From: Bacteroidaceae bacterium
Lineage (GTDB): Bacteria; Bacteroidota; Bacteroidia; Bacteroidales; Bacteroidaceae
Reading direction: 5' to 3'
Length of the DNA: 6,284 nucleotides
Assembly: GCA_024695315.1 (NCBI GenBank)
Contig: JAILIJ010000175.1
Span: 1 to 6,284, forward strand
Both the position numbers and the translations under genes were made by a program. Of the stretch, positions 1-6,220 are shown in pieces. The notes beneath the pieces were generated by a model. The model was not told where the DNA came from. It did not search any database and saw nothing but the letters and a program-made list of their open reading frames with translations. The first letter of the stretch is position 1. Each line of letters opens with the position of its first letter.

Positions 1-53
1 CTTTTATGAGAAATATTTTGCCATTTTACGGATTTTATTCTGTTTGTTTTCAT
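1..53 (-). CDS. Possible start of a divergent gene leaving the left edge
   Basis: On the minus strand an ATG at 53-51 opens a frame that stays free of stops to the window edge, beginning MKTNRIKSVKWQNISHK. Upstream in that frame a stop occurs at 68-66, so this would be the true start. Only 17 complete codons are visible, with no ribosome site and no recognisable domain, so chance is quite possible. If real it would be divergent to the efflux operon, a common place for a regulator, but nothing here identifies it as one. Confidence 0.2.
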   Translation of the reverse strand, partial: MKTNRIKSVKWQNISHK

Positions 54-61
54 GACGTCAT
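52..61. promoter_or_regulatory. 10-bp perfect palindrome, candidate operator
   Basis: The bases ATGACGTCAT read the same on both strands. The palindrome has a CG-containing core in otherwise AT-rich DNA, so it stands out from its background. It lies about 280 bp before the first gene and touches the possible minus-strand start codon at 51-53, which would suit a site controlling a divergent pair. No regulator can be assigned and chance occurrence is possible. Confidence 0.25.
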
Positions 62-75
62 TTGTTCATTATGTT

Positions 76-135
76 TTTTGCATGAATAAATTCAAGTATT
101 TTGATTTGTTTGAATTCAATTATTTGAATGCAAAA
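76..135. repeat. Nested imperfect inverted repeat upstream of the operon
   Basis: The outer arms are TTTTGCAT (76-83) and ATGCAAAA (128-135). The inner arms are AATTCAA (89-95) and TTGAATT (110-116), with 14 bases between them. The right inner arm is itself part of a 10-bp palindrome at 110-119. The unmatched segments between outer and inner arms differ in length (5 versus 11 bases), so it is not one clean hairpin. It could be a binding region for a dimeric regulator, or simply AT-rich self-complementarity. Confidence 0.3.
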
Positions 136-191
136 TAACAAAATGTTTAGAACAAATGCAATATAAAAATAGTTAAACGTTTATTAAAACA

Positions 192-199
192 TACTTTTG
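192..199 (+). promoter_or_regulatory. Candidate -7 promoter element (upstream copy)
   Basis: TACTTTTG fits the Bacteroidota -7 consensus TAnnTTTG exactly. I find no good TTTG-like -33 element about 25 bases upstream, so this is a partial promoter match in T-rich DNA. It would give a 5' leader of roughly 130 bases for the fusion protein gene. Confidence 0.2.
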
Positions 200-247
200 G
201 ACCAAAAAAATGAAAAAAATAAACAAATGGAATAAAAAAAGAATGTC

Positions 248-255
248 TAATTTTG
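248..255 (+). promoter_or_regulatory. Candidate -7 promoter element for the efflux operon
   Basis: TAATTTTG fits the Bacteroidota sigma-ABfr -7 consensus TAnnTTTG exactly. It sits directly downstream of three seven-A tracts (204-240), which could act like an UP element. The -33 position lacks a clear TTTG. A start site near 262 would leave about 75 bases of leader before the ATG at 339, and it would place the AAGGA at 265-269 at the very start of the transcript. This is the better of the two -7 matches, but it is unproven. Confidence 0.35.
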
Positions 256-273
256 CAAAGAATTAAGGATAAT

Positions 274-336
274 ATGTTGTCTAAAGAGATAATAGAAATA
301 TTTACCAAAAAGTATAGATATATAAATTGTATATAA
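274..336 (+). CDS. Possible 20-codon upstream reading frame (leader peptide candidate)
   Basis: ATG at 274 opens a 20-codon frame ending at TAA 334-336, only 2 nt before the ATG at 339 of the fusion protein gene and in a different frame. An AAGGA at 265-269 lies 4 nt before the ATG and is the clearest Shine-Dalgarno-like sequence in the window. The peptide starts MLSKEIIEIF, continues with a basic, tyrosine-rich stretch, and has no recognisable domain or signal peptide. Its position would suit translational coupling or an attenuating leader. A frame this short can easily arise by chance in AT-rich DNA, so I call it a candidate only. Confidence 0.25.
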   Translation: MLSKEIIEIFTKKYRYINCI

Positions 337-338
337 GT

Positions 339-1406
339 ATGAAAGTTTCAACGTTTACTTATTTGTTTTCTGTTGCGGTAATTACCTTGAGTAGTTGTAG
401 TAATAATGTTGATGCAACAGACGAAAGTGTCTACGTAAATGTAGTAGAAGCTGTTAATGCAGATAGGTTAGGTACACATAGTTTCACAGGAAAGACAAAA
501 GCTGCAGAAGAAGCTAATGTTGCTTTTAGAGTAAGTGGACCTATATCAAGTATTAGGGTAAAAGTAGGAGATAGAGTGTCAAAAGGGCAAGTGATCGCAG
601 AGATGGATAATAGAGATTATCAAGTACAACTTAATGCAACACAGGCAGAATATGATCAAGTAAAGGCAGATGCAGAACGGGTTATTGCTCTATATAAAGA
701 GGGTAACACAACATCCCAGAATTATGATAAAGCGCGTTATGGTCTTCAACGTATAACTCAAAAATTAGAGAATCATAAGAATCAATTAGCTGATACAAAA
801 CTTAGGACACCAATTTCTGGTTATGTGAAAGAGAAGCTACATGAGGCTGGAGAAACTGTTGGTGCTGGAATGCCTGTACTCACAATATCAGGTGGAGTAG
901 GTCTTGAAGTCGAGATTTATATGTCGGCTCAGGATTATGCACGTAGGGATAAATTCACATCATATTATTGTCAGTTTGACCTCTATGGAGATGAAAAGTT
1001 CCCATTAAAGATAGTAAGTGTTAGTAGTGAAGCTAATGTAAGCCAACTTTATACTGTACGTCTACGTATAGATGGTGAGTATGATACTAAGAAGATTACT
1101 GCTGGTATGAGTACTATGGTTTATGCTGCTGAAGAAGAAGAGGATCATGGAGTTGTAAATCTTCCTACATCTGCTATCCTTAGCAAGAATGGTAAGACAT
1201 CAGTTTTTGTCTATAATGCACAGAATGGTGTGGTAAATCAGCATGATGTGGAAGTTCTTGACCTCAATCGTGATGGTTCAGTGAATCTTAAAGGTTTGAA
1301 AAAGGGAACAAAGATAGTTTCTACAGGTGTGCATCATCTTGTTGATGGTGCAAAGGTTAAGCCACTTGCTCCAAAAACATCTACCAATGTTGGAGGTTTA
1401 TTATAG
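339..1406 (+). CDS. RND efflux periplasmic adaptor (membrane fusion protein), lipoprotein
   Basis: This is a 355-residue HlyD/AcrA-type adaptor, expected to sit in the periplasm anchored by lipid and to bridge the RND pump and the TolC-like channel. I chose ATG 339 because it gives a compact lipoprotein signal peptide (residues 1-19) ending in the lipobox LSSC, with Cys20 as the lipidation site. A TTG at 327 would only add four residues. The lipoyl/barrel-sandwich halves lie at about 55-94 (FRVSGPISSIRVKVGDRVSKG region) and 154-186 (LRTPISGYV to LTISGG), and flank an alpha-hairpin at about 95-153. In the hairpin, R114, L118 and T125/S126 match the RLS-type TolC-docking motif, with T where S is usual. 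The beta-barrel is at about 190-265, followed by the membrane-proximal domain to the end. Its length is normal for the family. It is the first of three co-directional efflux genes. The substrate is unknown. Confidence 0.93.
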   Translation: MKVSTFTYLFSVAVITLSSCSNNVDATDESVYVNVVEAVNADRLGTHSFTGKTKAAEEANVAFRVSGPISSIRVKVGDRVSKGQVIAEMDNRDYQVQLNATQAEYDQVKADAERVIALYKEGNTTSQNYDKARYGLQRITQKLENHKNQLADTKLRTPISGYVKEKLHEAGETVGAGMPVLTISGGVGLEVEIYMSAQDYARRDKFTSYYCQFDLYGDEKFPLKIVSVSSEANVSQLYTVRLRIDGEYDTKKITAGMSTMVYAAEEEEDHGVVNLPTSAILSKNGKTSVFVYNAQNGVVNQHDVEVLDLNRDGSVNLKGLKKGTKIVSTGVHHLVDGAKVKPLAPKTSTNVGGLL

Positions 1407-1546
1407 TTTCAAAAACTAGTAAGACTATATGATGATGGTGGATGTTATTGATTCATATGTAGACTTTCACATAAAAGTATTACAAGTTTTGTGGAATGTG
1501 TCATGTGTAGTTTTATAAAACTTTAATGGTTAAAAACGAAAGATAT
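1407..1546. other. Gap between adaptor and pump genes
   Basis: From the adaptor stop to the first possible pump start (1526) is 119 bases, wider than the short spacers common in RND operons. It contains a 29-codon frame at 1429-1518 (starting with three ATG codons, ending TAA) that resembles nothing I know and is probably fortuitous. It also contains the palindrome at 1509-1522. I see no strong terminator and no convincing promoter, so readthrough from the upstream promoter is the simplest assumption. Confidence 0.5.
1509..1522. repeat. 14-bp perfect palindrome just before the pump gene
   Basis: AGTTTTATAAAACT is self-complementary over all 14 bases and ends 3 nt before the ATG at 1526. As RNA it could form a 5-bp stem with a 4-nt loop, which would be weak, with only the outer pairs containing G or C. 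It might mask or position the start region or serve as a DNA site. In AT-rich DNA it may be accidental. Confidence 0.3.
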
Positions 1547-2716
1547 ATGATTGATTATAGTAATTGGGCATTAAACAATAGGAAACTTGTTAATTTTCTT
1601 GTTTTGTGTCTTATTGTTGGTGGAGTTCTTTCTTACAATTCAATGAGCAAGCTTGAAGATCCAGCCTTGAAAGTAAAGCAGGCAATGGTTGTTACGACTT
1701 ACCCTGGTGCATCGGCTCATCAAGTAGAGTTGGAAGTGACTGATCCTATTGAGAAGTCTATAAGAGAAATGTCTACTGTGGATAATGTCCAAAGTAGTTC
1801 TTATGCAGATTTGAGTCTTATCACAGTAGAACTTCAAACTACGGTTCCAAATGATGGAGTAGAACAAGAATGGGATATGTTACGCCGTAAGGTAGCAAAT
1901 GCTCAGGTCAAGCTTCCTGCAGGTGCATCTGCTCCTGTTGTTAAAGATGATTTTGGTGATGTATATGGTATGTTTTATGCCTTAAAAGGAGATGGGTTAA
2001 ATGATCGTCAATTAGCTGATTATGCAGAACTGTTAAAGCGAGAGATTATTGCTATTGATGGAGTCAGTCGTGTAGAGATATATGGTAAACGAAATGAATG
2101 TATAGACATTAATCTACGTGAGGATCATATGGCTCATCTTGGGGTTATGCCTGCTGAAGTGCTTCAGACACTTACAAATCAGAATAAGACAAGCTATGCA
2201 GGTTATTGGGACAACGGAAATAAGCGTGTTCGGGTGACTGTTAGTGATAAATTTAATAATGTTGATGACATTTCTAATATGCTTATTGCTGGTCACGATA
2301 ATGATCAGCTTCGTATTCGTGATATTGCTGAGGTTAAGAAAACATATGAACATACAACACGCAATGAGTTGTTTCGTGATGGGGAACGTGCTATAGGAGT
2401 GTCTATTTCTTGTCTATCTAACTATGATATTCTAAAGGTTGGTGATAAAGTCGAGAAAAAAATAGAAGAGTTACAGAAACGTATGCCAGCTGGTGTAAGT
2501 TGTGAGAAAGTTTTCTTTCAGCCAGAAAGGGTCAATAATGCTCTGAATACTTTCTTAGTAAATCTTGTAGAATCTGTTCTTATTGTTGTTATAGTCCTAA
2601 TCTTCTTTATGGGGTTAAAGAGTGGATTGATAATAGGTATGAGTCTTGTTGTGATTGTATTGGTTCATTCCTTGTGCTTAATGGCTTTGATGGAACGTTA
2701 CAGCGAGTTTCATTAG
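1547..2716 (+). CDS. N-terminal piece of the RND permease, as actually encoded
   Basis: As written, this frame gives 389 residues, of which 1-372 are genuine RND sequence and the last 17 (VHSLCLMALM onward) are out-of-frame before the TAG at 2714-2716. It contains TM1 (about 14-30), the first periplasmic porter and docking loop (about 31-340) with the typical early motif YPGASAHQVELEVTDPIEK and the segment LPAGASAPVVKDDFGDVYG, then TM2 (about 341-355) and the start of TM3. It lacks TM4-TM12 and the second porter half, including every proton-relay residue, so it cannot transport on its own. The upstream context AACGAAAGAT has only weak Shine-Dalgarno likeness. Confidence 0.75.
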   Translation: MIDYSNWALNNRKLVNFLVLCLIVGGVLSYNSMSKLEDPALKVKQAMVVTTYPGASAHQVELEVTDPIEKSIREMSTVDNVQSSSYADLSLITVELQTTVPNDGVEQEWDMLRRKVANAQVKLPAGASAPVVKDDFGDVYGMFYALKGDGLNDRQLADYAELLKREIIAIDGVSRVEIYGKRNECIDINLREDHMAHLGVMPAEVLQTLTNQNKTSYAGYWDNGNKRVRVTVSDKFNNVDDISNMLIAGHDNDQLRIRDIAEVKKTYEHTTRNELFRDGERAIGVSISCLSNYDILKVGDKVEKKIEELQKRMPAGVSCEKVFFQPERVNNALNTFLVNLVESVLIVVIVLIFFMGLKSGLIIGMSLVVIVLVHSLCLMALMERYSEFH

Positions 2717-4698
2717 GTTCTTTTATTTTGGCAATGGGTATGCTTGTGGATAATGCAATCGTTATTGTAGACGGTATACTTGTAGATATTAAACAAGGGA
2801 AACCTCGATTAGAGGCTCTAACTACTATAGGTAGTAAAACAGCAATGCCTTTACTCGGCGCCACCCTAATTGCGATATTAGCATTCCTTCCGATATTTCT
2901 AAGTCCAGATTCTGCTGGAGTCTATGTGCGTGACTTATTTATTGTAATTGCTGTTTCGTTGCTTTTAAGTTGGATATTGGCTCTCACTCATGTTCCAATT
3001 ATGGCAGACCGTATGTTCAAATCAAATGAGAGGATAAATGATGATAGTGTAGATAGTTTATCTGACGATTTGTATAAAGGTAAGGCTTATGATGTATTGG
3101 AGAAGATACTCAAGTTTGGCATCAGTAATAAGATTATGACAGTATGTGCAGCTATTGTTTTGCTTCTATTTAGTTTGTTTACTTATCGTTTCGTTAATCA
3201 GGCGTTCTTCCCTGATATGGAATACGATCAGCTATATATGGAATACAAATTACCAGAAGGAACTAACTTTACTCAGGTTGAGGAGGACCTTGTGAAAATT
3301 CAGAATATTCTCAAAGAACATGACTACATAAAAAACATAACAGCTTCTGTGGGGGGTACTCCAAGTCGTTATAATTTGGTGCGTAGTATTGCTACACCTT
3401 CATTATCGTATGGAGAACTTATTATTGATTTTGAGTCGCCAGCAGCATTAGTAGATCATATGGAGGATTTGCAGAATGAGATTTCAAAACAGTTCCCTGA
3501 TGCTTATATAAAGTTCAAGAGATATAACCTTATGTTTAAGAAGTATCCAATAGAAGCTTGTTTTCATGGACCAGATCCTCAGGTATTACATCAATTAACA
3601 GATACTGCTATGGCAATTCTCCGTCACAGCGATAAGGTTTATCTTTATACAACAGATTGGGAACCTAAAGTTCCAGTTCTTACAGTAGATTATGATCAGG
3701 CATCAGCTCGTAGAAGTGGTATATCACGTAGTGAAGTGGCCATGAGTATGATGGCATACACAGGAGGCATACCAATAGGAAAATTCTATGATGGTGTTCA
3801 TCCTGAGAATATATATGTAAAATGTGTTGATGAGACAGGGCAGGAGGTGGAGAACCTTAATAATGTTTCTGTTTTCGGTATGCTTCCAAATATAAGCCGT
3901 GTATTTAATCGTTCTACAGTTCAAAAGTTTATGACTGGTGCAATGTCTAAGGATCAGCTTTTGGAGTTAATAGGACAGACTACTCCTGTGAGTCAAGTGG
4001 CGCACGACATTGATATCATGTGGGAAGAGCCTGTTGTCTGTAGATATAATGGTGAACGTACCCAACGAGTACAGTGTAGCCCTCGTCCAGGTGTGGGAAC
4101 AGAGGAAGCTCGAAATGCTATTGCTGCTGAAATAGAGAAGATGGATTTACCAGAAGGATATAGTCTTTCTTGGCAAGGGGAAAAGAAGGCGAGTGACCAA
4201 AGTATGAAATATCTTTTCAACGCATTCCCTATGGCTATTGTAATGATGATTCTTATTCTTGTCATGCTATTTAAGGACTATAAGAAGCCTATTATAATAT
4301 TCTGTTGTATACCTTTGATTCTTGTCGGAGTGTTCCCTACAGTAGCTTTAACAGGTAAGGCATTTGGTTTTGTGGCTATAGTAGGTGTATTAGGTCTTAT
4401 AGGAATGATGATAAAGAATGGAATAGTACTCATGGATGAAATTAATCTTGAGATAGAGCAGGGACTTGATAAGTATACAGCCCTTATTCGTTCTTCTAAG
4501 AGTCGTTTGCGTCCTGTCATGATGGCTTCACTTACTACTATTCTTGGTATGATTCCGCTTGTACCGGATGCTATGTTTGGATCGCTTGCGGTAACAATTA
4601 TGGGAGGGCTTTTTGTAGGAACACTTATTACGCTTATCTTCATTCCTGTACTTTATTCTCTCTTCTTTGGGGTTAGAGTTGAAGAAAGTAATAATTAG
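2662..4698 (+). CDS. C-terminal piece of the RND permease, in the shifted frame
   Basis: This frame carries 678 residues of RND sequence (373-1050 of the corrected protein). An isolated start could only be GTG 2674, which is inside TM3 and has no ribosome site, so it is a fragment and not a separate gene. It has TM4 with GMLVDNAIVIVDG (D402 and N403 at the AcrB D407/D408 positions), TM5-TM7 (to about 547), the second periplasmic loop (about 548-889), and TM8-TM12 (about 890-1041). TM10 has MIKNGIVLMDE with K957 at AcrB K940, and TM11 starts RLRPVMMASL with R987 at AcrB R971 and A994 at AcrB T978. The docking part of the loop carries an additional segment at about 779-811. The short tail VRVEESNN ends at TAG 4696-4698. 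Confidence 0.8.
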   Translation, partial: GSFLVLNGFDGTLQRVSLGSFILAMGMLVDNAIVIVDGILVDIKQGKPRLEALTTIGSKTAMPLLGATLIAILAFLPIFLSPDSAGVYVRDLFIVIAVSLLLSWILALTHVPIMADRMFKSNERINDDSVDSLSDDLYKGKAYDVLEKILKFGISNKIMTVCAAIVLLLFSLFTYRFVNQAFFPDMEYDQLYMEYKLPEGTNFTQVEEDLVKIQNILKEHDYIKNITASVGGTPSRYNLVRSIATPSLSYGELIIDFESPAALVDHMEDLQNEISKQFPDAYIKFKRYNLMFKKYPIEACFHGPDPQVLHQLTDTAMAILRHSDKVYLYTTDWEPKVPVLTVDYDQASARRSGISRSEVAMSMMAYTGGIPIGKFYDGVHPENIYVKCVDETGQEVENLNNVSVFGMLPNISRVFNRSTVQKFMTGAMSKDQLLELIGQTTPVSQVAHDIDIMWEEPVVCRYNGERTQRVQCSPRPGVGTEEARNAIAAEIEKMDLPEGYSLSWQGEKKASDQSMKYLFNAFPMAIVMMILILVMLFKDYKKPIIIFCCIPLILVGVFPTVALTGKAFGFVAIVGVLGLIGMMIKNGIVLMDEINLEIEQGLDKYTALIRSSKSRLRPVMMASLTTILGMIPLVPDAMFGSLAVTIMGGLFVGTLITLIFIPVLYSLFFGVRVEESNN

Positions 4699-4714
4699 TA
4701 TTAGAGTGATATAC

Positions 4715-4738
4715 CTTTTTTGTGATTTTACAAAAAAG
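4715..4738. terminator. 9-bp inverted repeat between pump and channel genes
   Basis: CTTTTTTGT (4715-4723) and ACAAAAAAG (4730-4738) are exact complements around the 6-base loop GATTTT, beginning 17 nt after the pump stop codon. A hairpin would be mostly A-T and is not followed by a T run, so it is at best a weak terminator or attenuator. Alternatives are an mRNA-stability element between cistrons or a regulator site. It ends 39 nt before the channel start. Confidence 0.35.
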
Positions 4739-4777
4739 TAAACATCTTTGTTGAAAGAAAATATAAGAATGTTTAAG

Positions 4778-6184
4778 ATGAAAAATATAAATATAGTATT
4801 CTTGATGCTTCTCATGTCATCTTCTGTGATGGCTCAGCAGACACTTACACTCAATGCCTGTCGTGAGAAGTCTTTGGAACATAATAAATCTCTTCAATCT
4901 GCCAAATTAAAGGAAGAGCAGATGGATAATGACGTTAAATCGTATAGAGCTAATTATTTTCCCAAGATTGACATAATGGCTGGAGATGTATATAGTTGGG
5001 GAAAAACAGAGCTTACACTTCCTGTAGGTGGTATGGCTTCTAATCTTATGACACAGATGGCACCAACTTTATTGCAGTCTGGAATGATAACTCAGCAGCA
5101 GTTGGCCGGATTATCACAGATACAGATTCCTGACCAAACAATGGAATTTAAGATTAAGAACACATTATTTGCTGGTGCAGTTCTTACGCAACCAATATAT
5201 ATGGGTGGTAAGATTACTGCTGCGTATAAAATGTCTAGGCTTGGTAAGGATATGGCTGTAGCAAATATACGTCTCAGGGAGAGTGAGGTTATTGTAGAGA
5301 CAGATCAGGCGTATATGCTTGCTGTTAAGGCTAAGAAACTTATGGAGGTTGCTAAAAGTTACAAGACTCTTCTTGATGAATTACAGCAAAATGTTGATGC
5401 TGCAGTAAAGCATGGCATGAAGATGCGTAATGATGCCCTTAAAGTTCAGGTGAAGCGTAGCGAGGCAGAACTTAATATTCAGAAGGCTGAGAATGCTTAC
5501 CGTCTTGCTTGTATGAATTTATGTCAGGTTATTGGTATTGATCTTAATAGTAATATAACTGTTGACGATAAATCAGCGATTTCGATTTCTAAATTTACAA
5601 TTGATGCCAAGCAATTCGCAAATGCAAGTATTGCTACTCGTCCCGAGTATGAGATTTTACAGAAGAAAAGTGAGCTCGCTCAGAAGAAGGTAAGACTTGC
5701 TCAGAGTGATTATTTACCACAGGTAGCCCTTATGGGTGGATATAGCTATCTAAATGGAATGGAACTTGATGGTCGAAAACTATTTGATAGTGGAAGTCCA
5801 AGTATAGGTGTTACGGTAAAAATCCCGGTATTAGAATTCTTCACCCAGGGATCCCATAAGATTCGTTCTGCTCGTGCAGAACATCAGATAGCTCAGTTGG
5901 AACAGGAAGAGCTAAATGAGAAGATGACTTTAGAGCTGGCTCAATGTGCTAATAATCTTAGTGAGGCTATACTTGAAGTTGACATAGCAAAGAAGTCCAA
6001 GACGCTTGCTGAAGAAAATATGATGATGTCTAAGCAGCAGTATGAAGTTGGTACAGAACCCTTGTCTGATTATTTAGAGGCACAGGCAATATGGCAGCAG
6101 GCTTCGGCTAATGAGATTGAAGCTATGTATATGTGCTTCCTTGCTAATACTAAATATCTAAAGGCTTCAGGTCAATTGAAATAA
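4778..6184 (+). CDS. TolC-family outer-membrane efflux channel (OEP family)
   Basis: This 468-residue outer-membrane factor would form the trimeric channel and periplasmic tunnel that receives substrate from the pump and adaptor. I chose ATG 4778 because it opens directly into a signal peptide (MKNINIVFLMLLMSSSVMA) with a signal peptidase I site VMA|QQ after residue 19. ATG 4769 and TTG 4748 are in frame but put charged residues first. There is no lipobox, so unlike OprM it is not a lipoprotein. The two OEP repeats span about 22-265 and 285-465 and are mainly long coiled-coil helices. Beta-strand pairs occur near 58-75 and 127-148 (KNTLFAGAVLTQPIYMGGK region), and near 310-330 (SDYLPQVALMGGYSYLNG) and 342-357 (PSIGVTVKIP region). 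The first extracellular loop (about 76-122) is long and rich in Met and Gln. Length is typical and the frame is intact. Confidence 0.93.
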   Translation: MKNINIVFLMLLMSSSVMAQQTLTLNACREKSLEHNKSLQSAKLKEEQMDNDVKSYRANYFPKIDIMAGDVYSWGKTELTLPVGGMASNLMTQMAPTLLQSGMITQQQLAGLSQIQIPDQTMEFKIKNTLFAGAVLTQPIYMGGKITAAYKMSRLGKDMAVANIRLRESEVIVETDQAYMLAVKAKKLMEVAKSYKTLLDELQQNVDAAVKHGMKMRNDALKVQVKRSEAELNIQKAENAYRLACMNLCQVIGIDLNSNITVDDKSAISISKFTIDAKQFANASIATRPEYEILQKKSELAQKKVRLAQSDYLPQVALMGGYSYLNGMELDGRKLFDSGSPSIGVTVKIPVLEFFTQGSHKIRSARAEHQIAQLEQEELNEKMTLELAQCANNLSEAILEVDIAKKSKTLAEENMMMSKQQYEVGTEPLSDYLEAQAIWQQASANEIEAMYMCFLANTKYLKASGQLK

Positions 6185-6187
6185 TAA

Positions 6188-6220
6188 ATTGATTTCTATT
6201 TGAAATCAGTATTTATATTC
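6188..6220 (+). terminator. Probable operon terminator hairpin
   Basis: Bases 6188-6196 (ATTGATTTC) pair with 6202-6210 (GAAATCAGT) around the loop TATTT. This gives a 9-bp stem with one G-U wobble, starting 3 nt after the channel stop codon. The following bases ATTTATATTC are T-rich but interrupted, so termination may be imperfect. Position directly behind the last gene supports the call. Confidence 0.5.

Larger units (their letters stand above)
1..338. other. AT-rich upstream region of the efflux operon, no established gene
   Basis: This 338-base stretch precedes the first gene and is strongly AT-rich with many A and T runs. It holds a 10-bp palindrome at 52-61, a nested inverted repeat at 76-135, a 10-bp palindrome at 110-119, three seven-base A-tracts at 204-240, and two matches to the Bacteroidota -7 promoter consensus at 192-199 and 248-255. 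Short reading frames exist (210-266, 274-336, and a minus-strand one from 53 to the left edge), but none is recognisable by homology. The likely role is promoter and operator DNA for the operon. The dyads are plausible regulator sites, because RND operons are commonly controlled by a local repressor, but no regulator gene is visible. Confidence 0.7.
1547..4698 (+). pseudogene. RND efflux pump permease (AcrB-type), frameshifted in TM3
   Basis: Read through one corrected base, this is a 1050-residue inner-membrane proton-driven RND transporter of normal family length with two TM6-plus-periplasmic-loop halves. The frame changes by -1 near 2660-2664. The upstream frame reads SLVVIVL up to TTG 2660-2662, and the downstream frame continues as GSFLVLNGFDGTLQRVSLG from GGT 2662-2664, which is what the family expects across TM3. 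One extra G (TTGGGT instead of TTGGTT) restores the whole protein. No other lesion is visible in either half, so this is a recent mutation or a sequencing/assembly error. I prefer start ATG 1547, which puts the conserved WAL..NRKL seven residues in as in relatives; ATG 1526 would add seven residues. The gene lies between its adaptor and channel partners. Numbering below uses the 1547 start and the corrected frame. Confidence 0.85.

Noticed and set aside
210..266. 18-codon frame from ATG 210
   Set aside because: Almost all Lys and Asn from A-tract translation, no ribosome site, and it spans the likely promoter.
327..338. TTG 327 as start of the adaptor
   Set aside because: ATG 339 gives a clean lipoprotein signal peptide; the TTG only adds four residues and overlaps the upstream short frame.
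1526..1546. Start of the pump gene at ATG 1526
   Set aside because: It is in frame and possible, but ATG 1547 places the conserved WAL..NRKL segment at the usual distance from the N-terminus; neither start has a strong ribosome site.
2655..2680. Programmed -1 ribosomal frameshifting producing the full pump
   Set aside because: The shift direction is -1, but the site reads GTA TTG GTT with no X XXY YYZ slippery heptamer, and RND permeases are not known to use recoding. A lost base is simpler.
4278..4643. Minus-strand open frame of 121 codons opposite the pump gene, and similar shorter ones
   Set aside because: These lie antisense to well-supported coding sequence, have biased Ile/Ser/Thr-rich composition and show no family resemblance; they are shadows of the real gene.
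4748..4777. TTG 4748 or ATG 4769 as start of the channel gene
   Set aside because: ATG 4778 begins directly with Met-Lys and a hydrophobic signal peptide core; the earlier starts prepend extra charged residues with no benefit.
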